Shown piece by piece: positions 25,583-33,858 of a stretch of 64,000 nucleotides of DNA. The notes beneath the pieces are model-generated. The model searched no databases, was not told the DNA's origin, and was given only the letters and a program-made list of their open reading frames with translations. How positions within the stretch are numbered: the first letter of the stretch is position 1; each line of letters begins with the position of its first letter. The DNA is taken from assembly GCF_900168045.1 (NCBI RefSeq), contig NZ_FUYY01000004.1, positions 62,001-126,000 of the forward strand. Direction: 5' to 3'. Made by a program: the position numbers and the translations under genes. Source of the DNA: Salegentibacter holothuriorum. Its GTDB lineage: Bacteria > Bacteroidota > Bacteroidia > Flavobacteriales > Flavobacteriaceae.

Positions 25583-26183
25583 GGAAATGTTTAAAAATGA
25601 AAAGGAGCCCAAGCCCAATACATTACCCAAAGGGCACCAAAAACGATTTGAAGATCGTCTTGAAAAGGAGTTTCCGAAGAAAAAAGAACATAATTCTTTC
25701 TTCTTTCTAAAGATTGCAGCGGTACTTGTTGTGGCGCTGGGAGTAGGATTCTTTTTTCTGAACTCAGGCGGAGATAAATTTAATGGGCCTTCAGTGGTCG
25801 ATACTCCAAGTGAAAAATCTTCGGTAGAAAAAGAAGATAAATTAGAACCTGCTGAAAATAACTTTCAACTAAGTGAGGTTTCTCCGGAATTCAAGAAAAT
25901 TGAAGATTATTATATGGCAAGTCTGAATATTGAACTTTCCAAGATCAATATTACCCCAGAGAATAAAGCGCTTATAGATTCTTTTATGAAGCAAATGGCA
26001 GAGCTAGATAAAGAATATCAACGCTTAAATACAGAGATAAAAGAAACGGGGCCAAACGAGGAAACTTTAGAGGCAATGATCGCAAACCTTCAATTAAGAT
26101 TGGATTTGCTGTATAAGCTGAAGAATAAATTAAAAGAAATCAAACAATTACAAGACAAAGAATATGAAAACTACGAGGTATAA
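25566..26183 (+). CDS. Single-pass membrane protein, probable anti-sigma factor
   Basis: 205 residues. The cytoplasmic N-terminal part (1-42) has PKGHQKRFEDRLEKEFPKKK, typical of the flavobacterial anti-sigma-like group, followed by one helix (about 46-66) and a periplasmic part of 135 residues ending in a long helical stretch (about 120-200). It has no zinc HxxxCxxC motif. The position just after an ECF sigma gene, with 17 bp overlap, supports the anti-sigma role. Overlaps the next gene by 20 bp. Confidence 0.75.
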   Translation: MAQDIREMFKNEKEPKPNTLPKGHQKRFEDRLEKEFPKKKEHNSFFFLKIAAVLVVALGVGFFFLNSGGDKFNGPSVVDTPSEKSSVEKEDKLEPAENNFQLSEVSPEFKKIEDYYMASLNIELSKINITPENKALIDSFMKQMAELDKEYQRLNTEIKETGPNEETLEAMIANLQLRLDLLYKLKNKLKEIKQLQDKEYENYEV

Positions 26184-27573
26184 TTTAATGTTTGCACTAG
26201 CACTTTGCCTTCCGGTAATGCTTGGTGCCCAAACAAAAAAGCTTAATAAAACTTATAAAACTTCAGATGATGTAGAAGTGAAAATAGATGCAAGTCACAC
26301 CAATATCGTGGTAGATTACTGGGATAAAAATGAAGTTCAAATAGAAGCCACTTTAGAAACCGGAGAGCTTGCAAAAGAAAAAACGGAAGATCTTATGGCA
26401 GCCTGGAAATTGAATACTTCAGGAAATACTTCTACAGTTAATATTTCTTCCGGTGGAGGAATGCAGTGGAATGGAGAGATAGATCTAAGCGGATTAGAAA
26501 AACCGCTGGCCAGCCTTCCGCAGATGCTGGAACCGCTAATGAATAACCTTGTAACACCTTTATTACAAAGTATGGGAGAAAGCATGGGCGAAGGTATGGG
26601 GGCACCGCTTCCACCAGAATTCAGTGAGAAAATGGGCAAGATAAAATTTGACTATGAAGCCTACCAAAAAGACGGCGATGAATATCTTGCGAAGTTTGAA
26701 GAAGAGGTAGAAGCGAATTTTGGAGACGATTTTGAAAAATCTATGGAAAAATGGGCTAGCCAATTTGAGAAAAATGCAGAAAAATGGGAGAAGAATTTTG
26801 AAATGAAAATGGAAATAAATGAAGAAGAGCTGGAAAAGTCTATGGAGAAATGGGCAGAAAGCTTTGGGAAAGATATGGAAGCCTGGGGTGAATCTTTTGG
26901 CGCACAAATGGAAGCTAGTTTTGGTGAAGGTGAAAAAGGAAAAAGTAAAGTGATAGGTTTAAGTAATTCCAAGGCTAAAAAGACCATTAAGCTGAAAATG
27001 CCAAAAGGCGGTAAACTTAAACTTGATGTTCGTCATGGAGAGGTTAAGCTTTCTGGAACTACCAATAATTTGAGGGCTGATCTTTCTCACAGTAAACTTA
27101 ATGCCGATAGGATCATTGGGAAGAATACCAATGTGGAAGCCGCCTATACACCTGTAAATATTAACTACTGGTCTTACGGAATTATGGATGCTAAATATGT
27201 AAAGAACTTTAAAATTAATAGAGTTAAAAGCATTAAACTCACTTCAAATTCAAGTAATGTGATTATCAACGAGCTGGAAGATACCGGGATCTTATCGGGG
27301 AATTTTGGTGAATTGAATATTGCGAACCTTAGTCCTAATTTTAAAAACCTGGATATAAATTTAGAGAATAGCGATCTGGAATTAGGTTTACCTTCTTCGG
27401 CATTTAATTTTATATACAGCGGCACGCAGAGTGATATTAAGCATCCCAATGCTTTAAAGTTAACAAGTAGTGAATCTTATGATAATAAGAAGCTAAGCGG
27501 CTATCATAAATCAAAGGATGCAGGTGGGAATATTAGTATTAAAGCTAATTTTAGTGAAGTCTTGTTAAATTAG
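26164..27573 (+). CDS. Exported DUF4097-like protein with 11-residue repeats
   Basis: 469 residues with a signal peptide (cleavage near LGAQ). N-terminal beta part (25-100) and C-terminal beta part (265-469) have the strand-turn ladders with Asn and Ser turns of DUF4097/DUF4098 proteins. In between, residues 191-256 hold six 11-residue units, such as EKSMEKWASQF, EKNAEKWEKNF and GKDMEAWGESF, with Trp and Phe repeating. Such hendecads make a right-handed helical rod. Low-complexity Gly/Met runs (137-150) precede them. It is probably the surface or periplasmic target of the sigma unit. Function unknown. Confidence 0.7.
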   Translation: MKTTRYNLMFALALCLPVMLGAQTKKLNKTYKTSDDVEVKIDASHTNIVVDYWDKNEVQIEATLETGELAKEKTEDLMAAWKLNTSGNTSTVNISSGGGMQWNGEIDLSGLEKPLASLPQMLEPLMNNLVTPLLQSMGESMGEGMGAPLPPEFSEKMGKIKFDYEAYQKDGDEYLAKFEEEVEANFGDDFEKSMEKWASQFEKNAEKWEKNFEMKMEINEEELEKSMEKWAESFGKDMEAWGESFGAQMEASFGEGEKGKSKVIGLSNSKAKKTIKLKMPKGGKLKLDVRHGEVKLSGTTNNLRADLSHSKLNADRIIGKNTNVEAAYTPVNINYWSYGIMDAKYVKNFKINRVKSIKLTSNSSNVIINELEDTGILSGNFGELNIANLSPNFKNLDINLENSDLELGLPSSAFNFIYSGTQSDIKHPNALKLTSSESYDNKKLSGYHKSKDAGGNISIKANFSEVLLN

Positions 27574-27628
27574 ATTTCATACTGTATTTTGCGATCTTAT
27601 AAACAATAAAGCGTTTATAAGATTGCTT

Positions 27629-28330
27629 ATGGGAACCACCAATTTTTCTGAATTACTTTCACGACTAACTTCTGGGTTTACCCGGGTTTTAGACGTGAAT
27701 TTAAAAGAAGAAGATTATATAGTAATAGATTTATCTGAAGATAATGTAGAGCTCGGGAAAGTAGATGTATCTTCTTCCCGGGCTTTTTCTAATTATATAG
27801 CTGAATACTTAAATGCTTTCGGAAAAAAAGTGGCTTTTGGAGGTTATTCTGAAGTTCGAAAATTATATAAGAGAAGTGAACTTTTTACAGCTTCAGAAGA
27901 TGAAGATTCTAACAGAAATATTCACTTAGGCCTGGATTTTTGGGCTGATGCCTATACCGATGTTTTAGCGGTTCTGGATGGTAGAATTCACAGTTTTAAT
28001 GATAATACCAATTTTGGCGATTACGGCCCCACAATTATTCTGGAACATAAGTTTGAAGAGATGCAATTCTATTCCCTTTATGGTCATTTAAGTCGCGCTT
28101 CCTTAGAAAATTTAACACCTGGAACTCCTGTTAAAAAAGGAGAGAAAATAGGTCAACTGGGAACCGCCGAAGAAAACGGAGATTACGCGCCACATTTACA
28201 TTTCCAGATCATAGAGGAGCTGGATGAAAAAATTGGAGATTTTCCGGGAGTAACTTCAAGAAGGGATCTCGATTTTTATTTACAAAATTGTCCAGATCCT
28301 AATTACTTGCTAAAACTTAGAAATTCTTGA
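27629..28330 (+). CDS. M23 family peptidase-like protein without a signal peptide
   Basis: 233 residues from the ATG at 27629. The M23 zinc ligands are present: HLGLD (His and Asp), and HLHF (first His of the pair) following YGHLS. LytM-like proteins cut peptide cross-links in peptidoglycan. No signal peptide or membrane helix is visible in the first 60 residues, unusual for a cell-wall enzyme, so it may use another route, or act elsewhere. The first half (1-85) has no clear family. Transcribed alone. Confidence 0.8.
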   Translation: MGTTNFSELLSRLTSGFTRVLDVNLKEEDYIVIDLSEDNVELGKVDVSSSRAFSNYIAEYLNAFGKKVAFGGYSEVRKLYKRSELFTASEDEDSNRNIHLGLDFWADAYTDVLAVLDGRIHSFNDNTNFGDYGPTIILEHKFEEMQFYSLYGHLSRASLENLTPGTPVKKGEKIGQLGTAEENGDYAPHLHFQIIEELDEKIGDFPGVTSRRDLDFYLQNCPDPNYLLKLRNS

Positions 28331-28807
28331 TTACTTTCTCTTTAAAATAAGTGCGGCTATGGCTGCGGTTACCACACCCATCATTAAAGCTCCGGCGATA
28401 GATTGAACTATGTAAGAGTTGAGGTTAAAATAAGCTACAGCATCTTCGCGGCTCATAGCATTTCTTTCCACACTGCTTTCTATGGCATTTTCAAAGAATT
28501 CAGGGGAAATAAGATAGTGTGTAATTAGCTGGCCAATAGGGGAGAGGAGTGCAATAACTATGCTTAAAATAACTCCTGAAACAAAACCCTGTTTCCAACT
28601 CATTTTTCCGCGGAAAAAATTTTTTCGCTTATCGTGGATGGCAAATAAGTAAACAGCGATAGCGATTAAGCCAAAAAAGTTTGTAAAAATAGGATGCTTT
28701 GCAATTAGCACATCGTGCCAGCCCATTATTTTTTCAAAATACATCCAAAGCAAAGAGATCACGAAGAAGATAACGCCCCACTTTATTTCGATCTGATAGT
28801 TTTTCAT
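28331..28807 (-). CDS. DUF4199 domain-containing membrane protein
   Basis: 158 residues with four helices: about 9-26, 40-58, 74-98 and 132-155. It matches DUF4199 by KWGVIFFVISLLWMYFEK at the start, the FFRGKMSWKQGFVSGV loop and the EDAVAYFN segment. No function is known. The end touches the convergent M23 gene (stop codons adjacent). It is downstream of the secA terminator, so it has its own promoter. Confidence 0.85.
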   Translation of the reverse strand: MKNYQIEIKWGVIFFVISLLWMYFEKIMGWHDVLIAKHPIFTNFFGLIAIAVYLFAIHDKRKNFFRGKMSWKQGFVSGVILSIVIALLSPIGQLITHYLISPEFFENAIESSVERNAMSREDAVAYFNLNSYIVQSIAGALMMGVVTAAIAALILKRK

Positions 28808-28863
28808 TTCTTTGATTGATTAGTTGAAAAGCTAATTTACTCAAAAAAATAAGCGAAAAAAGA

Positions 28864-28914
28864 AAGGGCTGTCTAAAAGCTTCCAGATTCTGGAGTTTAT
28901 AGACAGCCCTTTTT
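28864..28914 (-). terminator. secA terminator
   Basis: Stem AAGGGCTGTCTA / TAGACAGCCCTT with an inner CCAGA/TCTGG stem; a T-tract follows on the minus strand. Confidence 0.85.
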
Positions 28915-28934
28915 AAAAGGAATTGAAAATTAGA

Positions 28935-31900
28935 TTATTGGTTTACCACAACCCAATCTCCTTTTTCAATAAGCGGAATCGCTTGTTTATACTTTAAAGT
29001 CTTATTTTCACCACTCATTACATTTTTAATAGTCACTTTATCATTACGGCCAATTTTAGGTTGGTCTCTAGTAATGGTTTCAGTCACCTGCGGTCTACGT
29101 TGCTGTTGGGTATTCCCTGCAGCACGACTTTGAGCGGCTCTCTCATCTATATTAGGAATTTCTTCCTTCTGTGTTTCTACCTTTTCTTTTTTACGTTGTC
29201 TTGCTTCGTGAATATTCGAAACATTTCCTTCAGGAATTTCACCTTTGAAAAGGAAGGAAATAACATCGCGGTTTACCTGATCCAGCATAGCTTTAAACAA
29301 TTCAAAAGCTTCAAATTTATAGATCAGTAAAGGATCTTTTTGCTCGTGAACGGCTAACTGAACGCTTTGTTTTAACTCATCCATCTTACGTAGGTGGGTT
29401 TTCCACGAATCATCTATTATGGCAAGACTTATATTTTTTTCGAAATCTTTAACCAGTTGAACACCTTTAGTTTCGTAGGCTTTTTCAAGATTGGTAACTA
29501 CCTGAAGTGTTTTTTGACCATCTGAAAATGGAACAGAAATCCTCTCAAAATTGTTGCTTTCATCTTCGTAAACCTGCTTAATTACCGGGAATGCTCTGGA
29601 AGCACTCTGCTTCATCTTTTCCTGGTAATGCTTATAGGCTTCTTTATAAACAATTCCGGCGATTTTTTGTACGCCCATTTTCTCAAATTCTTCTTCTGAA
29701 ACCGGGGCACTCATAGAGAAATACCTAATTAGTTCAAATTCAAAATTCTTATAATCCTGGGCAACTTTATTATTTTCTGTAATCGCTTCAGAAGTGTCAA
29801 AAATCATATTGGCGATATCAACTTTAAGCCTGTCACCAAATAGCGCGTGATATCTACGTTTGTATATTACCTCACGCTGTGCATTCATCACATCATCATA
29901 TTCCAGCAAACGCTTTCTTATTCCGAAGTTATTTTCCTCTACTTTTTTCTGTGCACGTTCAATAGATTTAGAGATCATAGAATGCTGAATTACTTCACCT
30001 TCTTCCAGACCCATTTTATCCATTAATTTGGCAATCCTTTCAGAGCCGAATAAACGCATTAGGTTGTCTTCCAGAGAAACATAGAACTGAGAACTTCCCG
30101 GATCTCCCTGACGGCCTGCACGACCTCTTAACTGGCGGTCTACACGACGTGAATCATGACGTTCTGTACCAACAATAGCTAAACCACCGGCTTCTTTTAC
30201 TTCTTTACTAAGTTTAATATCGGTACCACGACCTGCCATGTTCGTGGCGATTGTTACTATACCAGATTTACCGGCTTCAGCAACAATATCGGCCTCTCTT
30301 TTGTGCAATTTCGCGTTAAGCACGTTATGCGGAACATTTCTTAATTTCAGCATCCTGGAAAGTAATTCTGAAATTTCTACCGAAGTGGTACCAATAAGCA
30401 CCGGTCTTCCGGCATTAGAAAGTTCGGTAACGTGATCTATAACTGCGTTATATTTTTCTCGTTTGGTTTTATAAACCAAATCGTCTTTATCATTTCTTGC
30501 AATTGGGCGGTTGGTAGGAATTTCTACTACATCTAGTTTATAAATTTCCCATAACTCACCTGCTTCAGTAACCGCAGTACCTGTCATCCCAGATAACTTG
30601 CCGTACATTCTAAAGTAATTCTGCAGGGTTACGGTAGCAAAAGTTTGGGTAGCATCTTCAATCTTTACATTTTCCTTAGCCTCAATTGCCTGGTGTAAAC
30701 CATCACTATAGCGACGCCCGTCCATAATACGACCGGTTTGCTCATCAACAATTTTCACCTTGTTGTCCATAACCACATACTCGTCATCTTTTTCGAATAA
30801 TGTGTAGGCTTTAAGCAATTGACGCAGGGTATGAATACGTTCACTTTTTACGCTGTAGTCTCTAAATAGCTCTTCTTTTTTCTGAGCCTCTTCCTCTTTA
30901 GGAAGTTCTTCTTTTTCAATTTTAGCGATCTCCATTCCCATCTCTGGCAATACAAAGAAATCTGCATCTCCATCGGCAGAAAGGAAATCTATACCTTTAT
31001 CGGTAAGATCTATTTGATTGTTTTTCTCTTCAATTGTGAAATAAAGGTCCGCGTCTACTTTAGGCATTTCGCGGTTATTATCCTGCATATAGTGATTTTC
31101 GGTCTTTTGCAATAGTTGCTTTATACCTTCTTCACTAAGGAATTTAATTAATGCTTTATTTTTAGGAAGTCCGCGATAAACTCTTAACAGTAGAAAAGCA
31201 CCGTCTTTGGTGTTTCCTTCATTGATTAGCTTTTTAGCTTCAGCAAAAACCTTGGTAAGATGTTTACGTTGTAACTCTACAATATTGGAAATTGCCGGTT
31301 TTAACTCATTAAATTCGTGTACATCTCCTTTTGGAATAGGTCCTGAAATAATAAGTGGCGTACGGGCATCATCAACTAACACCGAGTCTACCTCATCTAC
31401 AATAGCGAAATTATGTGGCCGTTGCACCAAATCGTCTGGCGCGTGGGACATATTATCACGTAAATAATCGAAACCGAATTCGTTATTGGTTCCGTAGGTA
31501 ATATCGGCATTATAAGCCTTTCTTCTTGATGCCGAATTTGGCCTGTGGTAATCTATACAATCTACACTTAACCCGTGAAATTGAAAAATTGGCGCCATCC
31601 AGGCGCTATCCCTTTTTGCCAGGTAATCGTTTACTGTAACAAGGTGAACCCCGTTGCCGGTTAAAGCGTTAAGGTACATTGGTAAAGTAGCCACAAGGGT
31701 TTTACCTTCACCTGTTTGCATCTCTGCAATTTTACCCTGGTGCATCGCTACACCACCAATTAACTGAACATCATAGTGAATCATATCCCAGGTTACCGGT
31801 TTGCCGGCAGCATCCCAGGAGTTATTCCAAATAGCGTGATCACCTTCAAGATTTACATAATCTTTTTCGGCAGAAAGTTCACGATCATATTCTGATGCTA

Positions 31901-32294
31901 TAACTTTAAGTTTTTCGTTATGGAAGAAACGTTTTGCGGTTTCTTTTACGGTAGCGAAAGCTTCGGGAAGAATATCGTTTAAAACTCCTTCAGATACTTC
32001 GTAAGATTTAGCCTTTAAGGCATCAATCTCTGCGTAGATATCTTCTTTCCTGGTAATATCTTCACTGGCATCAGCCTCAGCTTCCAGGTCTTCAATTTGT
32101 TTATTGATATCTTTTAAAGCTTCAGCAATCTTTGCTTTAAAACTTGTAGTTTTTGCTCTTAGTTCGTCTATAGACAAAGCTTCAAACTCTCCTTCAAGCG
32201 CCTTTATCTTATCGACTATGGGTTGTATTTCTTTGACGTCTTTTTTTGACTTATCGCCAACGAATACTTTTAATACAGAATTTAAAAAACTCAT
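28935..32294 (-). CDS. secA: Preprotein translocase ATPase SecA (long Bacteroidota form)
   Basis: 1119 residues; E. coli SecA has 901. Walker A EMQTGEGKTL at about 191-200, DEAD-like IVDEVDSVLVDDA, and helicase motifs TNMAGRGTDIKL and GRAGRQGDPGSS in NBD2. Insertions lie in the N-terminal half (about 60-110, and about 325-480, with AKKLINEGNTKDGAFLLL). The C-terminus (KQAIPLIEKGDWVVVNQ) has no cysteine motif, so the zinc/SecB-binding tail is absent. It drives export through SecYEG. A TACATTTG -7 element lies at 32320-32327. Confidence 0.97.
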   Translation of the reverse strand: MSFLNSVLKVFVGDKSKKDVKEIQPIVDKIKALEGEFEALSIDELRAKTTSFKAKIAEALKDINKQIEDLEAEADASEDITRKEDIYAEIDALKAKSYEVSEGVLNDILPEAFATVKETAKRFFHNEKLKVIASEYDRELSAEKDYVNLEGDHAIWNNSWDAAGKPVTWDMIHYDVQLIGGVAMHQGKIAEMQTGEGKTLVATLPMYLNALTGNGVHLVTVNDYLAKRDSAWMAPIFQFHGLSVDCIDYHRPNSASRRKAYNADITYGTNNEFGFDYLRDNMSHAPDDLVQRPHNFAIVDEVDSVLVDDARTPLIISGPIPKGDVHEFNELKPAISNIVELQRKHLTKVFAEAKKLINEGNTKDGAFLLLRVYRGLPKNKALIKFLSEEGIKQLLQKTENHYMQDNNREMPKVDADLYFTIEEKNNQIDLTDKGIDFLSADGDADFFVLPEMGMEIAKIEKEELPKEEEAQKKEELFRDYSVKSERIHTLRQLLKAYTLFEKDDEYVVMDNKVKIVDEQTGRIMDGRRYSDGLHQAIEAKENVKIEDATQTFATVTLQNYFRMYGKLSGMTGTAVTEAGELWEIYKLDVVEIPTNRPIARNDKDDLVYKTKREKYNAVIDHVTELSNAGRPVLIGTTSVEISELLSRMLKLRNVPHNVLNAKLHKREADIVAEAGKSGIVTIATNMAGRGTDIKLSKEVKEAGGLAIVGTERHDSRRVDRQLRGRAGRQGDPGSSQFYVSLEDNLMRLFGSERIAKLMDKMGLEEGEVIQHSMISKSIERAQKKVEENNFGIRKRLLEYDDVMNAQREVIYKRRYHALFGDRLKVDIANMIFDTSEAITENNKVAQDYKNFEFELIRYFSMSAPVSEEEFEKMGVQKIAGIVYKEAYKHYQEKMKQSASRAFPVIKQVYEDESNNFERISVPFSDGQKTLQVVTNLEKAYETKGVQLVKDFEKNISLAIIDDSWKTHLRKMDELKQSVQLAVHEQKDPLLIYKFEAFELFKAMLDQVNRDVISFLFKGEIPEGNVSNIHEARQRKKEKVETQKEEIPNIDERAAQSRAAGNTQQQRRPQVTETITRDQPKIGRNDKVTIKNVMSGENKTLKYKQAIPLIEKGDWVVVNQ

Positions 32295-32382
32295 AATAGT
32301 TTTTATTTAATACGGGGTTCAAATGTACGCAAAAAAAAAGCCTCACTTTGGAGACTTTTTTCTATTTTTTGCGTGTTGTTAT

Positions 32383-32604
32383 TTAATATTCATCCTCATT
32401 CCAAAGATAATCATCGTCAGTAGGATAATCGGGCCAAATTTCCTCAATAGAATCATACGAGTCTCCTTCATCTTCAATTGCTTGCAGGTTCTCTACTACT
32501 TCTAGCGGAGCACCGGTTCTAATCGCATAGTCAATTAACTCGTCTTTAGTTGCTGGCCAGGGTGCGTCACTTAAATAGGATGCTAATTCTAAAGTCCAAT
32601 ACAT
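32383..32604 (-). CDS. DUF2795 domain-containing small acidic protein
   Basis: 73 residues. The core MYWTLELASYLSDAPWPATK-DELIDYAIRTGAP...VVENLQAIED matches DUF2795. About one quarter of the residues are acidic, mostly in the tail (PDYPTDDDYLWNEDEY). No function is established; the fold may bind nucleic acid or proteins. Upstream of secA and on the same strand, with its own promoter at 32630-32659. Confidence 0.85.
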   Translation of the reverse strand: MYWTLELASYLSDAPWPATKDELIDYAIRTGAPLEVVENLQAIEDEGDSYDSIEEIWPDYPTDDDYLWNEDEY

Positions 32605-32629
32605 GGGTTGATCAGGTTTATTATTTTTG

Positions 32630-32659
32630 CAAAAATAAATTTTTTGTGGTAATAGCCAA
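32630..32659 (-). promoter_or_regulatory. Flavobacterial promoter of the DUF2795 gene
   Basis: Minus strand TTG (32659-32657), 19-nt spacer, TATTTTTG (32637-32630); a full consensus match about 25 nt before the start codon. Confidence 0.7.
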
Positions 32660-32716
32660 GAAAAAAATCTATTATTTAATCAATACTATTAAGAACTTAC
32701 GCAAAAATTATAAAAT

Positions 32717-32790
32717 TTACTCGATAATCGAGATTTAAATGCTTTGGGATAAGCTACCAAATTCGAAATTTTTATAGTTTTATTGGTATT
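32717..32790 (-). repeat. Decayed copy (D) of the interspersed palindromic repeat
   Basis: Shares the end TTACTCGATAATCGAG with copy C, then TTAAATGCT, then loses the CGAGG hairpin (here CTTTGGGATAAGC). Only the terminal palindrome is well kept. Confidence 0.5.
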
Positions 32791-32837
32791 GCCCTAGATA
32801 GTCTATTTTATAACTCTTACTAGTGCCTTAGGTGGTA

Positions 32838-33410
32838 TTACGATTTTTCTGGAATCCATTTTACCTCTTCGGCCTGTAATCTTTTAGACAACATCCGTGC
32901 CAGTACAAATAGGTAGTCAGAAAGTCTATTGAGATACTGTAACACGGCTGCGTCAAAAGCTTCAATTTCATATAAAGCGGTTGCTAGGCGCTCTGCGCGG
33001 CGGCAAACGCAACGCGCTATGTGACAGAATGACACGCTTTGGTGCCCTCCAGGAAGAACAAAATGAGTCATTTCAGGAAGTTCTTCATTCATGTTATCCA
33101 TTTCCTTTTCCAGAAGTTCGATGTCTTCCGCAGAAATTTTCGGAATGTTTAATCGGTCTTTACCATTCTTCAATTTTTGCTTTTCAGGATCTGTAGCTAA
33201 TGTAGAGCCAATGGTGAAGAGTCTATCCTGAATTCTACTTAGTATTTTCTTGGTGTGTTCTCCGGTATCCTGGTCGCGAATAAGCCCAATGTGAGAGTTT
33301 AGTTCGTCTACCGTCCCGTAGCTTTCTATGCGAATATGATGTTTGGGAACTCTTGTGCCCCCAAATAATGCGGTGGTTCCTTTATCACCGGTTTTTGTAT
33401 AAATCTTCAT
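32838..33410 (-). CDS. Cob(I)alamin adenosyltransferase, PduO type
   Basis: 190 residues. Starts MKIYTKTGDKGTTALFGGTRVPK, the ATP-binding N-terminus of PduO enzymes. GTVDELNSHIG and CHIARCVCRRAERLATAL (with the conserved Arg pair) are also present. It makes adenosylcobalamin from cob(I)alamin and ATP, the cofactor that methylmalonyl-CoA mutase needs; MeaB, encoded at 22463, is that mutase's chaperone. The pairing supports B12-dependent propionate or branched-chain metabolism, by inference. Followed by an intergenic spacer containing repeat D. Confidence 0.95.
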   Translation of the reverse strand: MKIYTKTGDKGTTALFGGTRVPKHHIRIESYGTVDELNSHIGLIRDQDTGEHTKKILSRIQDRLFTIGSTLATDPEKQKLKNGKDRLNIPKISAEDIELLEKEMDNMNEELPEMTHFVLPGGHQSVSFCHIARCVCRRAERLATALYEIEAFDAAVLQYLNRLSDYLFVLARMLSKRLQAEEVKWIPEKS

Positions 33411-33493
33411 ATATTTTTTTGCTATTGCTTAATTCACCAATGGTGAGTTGATCTTCCAAAGGTACAAAACGAAGATTTAAGCCAATGTGGAAA

Positions 33494-33670
33494 TCAGATT
33501 TTGGTTTCTGATTTTTCCTCATTCCTGCGAGCCATGTAACGCTTCCTGAAATTTTGGTTTTTGCGTGCTTTCCGGTTCTTTTTAGCCCTGCGAGAATTCC
33601 AGATAAAATAAATAAGAAAAACCGCTATGAGCGCGAAGTAAATCCAGGTTTCCTGGTCAAACTCAAACAT
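33494..33670 (-). CDS. Small single-helix membrane protein (58 aa)
   Basis: Translating the minus strand from the ATG at 33670 gives 58 residues: MFEFDQETWIYFALIAVFLI and then YFIW, followed by a very basic tail (NSRRAKKNRKARKNQNFRKR, ending KSETKI). One membrane helix, positive-inside tail. It lies 83 bp upstream of the PduO gene on the same strand, so they may share a transcript. Too short for a usual ORF list. Evidence is the clean start, helix and charge pattern; function unknown. Confidence 0.65.
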   Translation of the reverse strand: MFEFDQETWIYFALIAVFLIYFIWNSRRAKKNRKARKNQNFRKRYMARRNEEKSETKI

Positions 33671-33798
33671 GATAAATTATTAATTTTTTACAAGATAAGA
33701 ATTTCTAATTTTTTTGGGAATTAAAATCTATTTTTCAGATCAAAAATTAAGAAATAGCTTTGGGAAGCTATATCAATTAAGTGTTGAATTGTTAAGGT

Positions 33799-33846
33799 AA
33801 ATAATAAAGCCTGTCCTGTGAATTCACAGGACAGGCTTTATTATTT
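33799..33846. terminator. Perfect 48-bp palindrome acting as terminator
   Basis: Arms of 24 bp meet at the centre (GAATTC) with no mismatch. A-rich on the left and T-rich on the right, it can terminate in either direction. It sits 12 bp after the stop of the minus-strand gene at 33859, the likely user. Confidence 0.85.
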
Positions 33847-33858
33847 ATTTCATTTTTT

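Noticed and set aside
26337-26987. Antisense frames of 100-114 codons, rich in Phe and Ser
   Set aside because: They are the reverse strand of the Glu/Lys-rich 11-residue repeats of the DUF4097-like gene.
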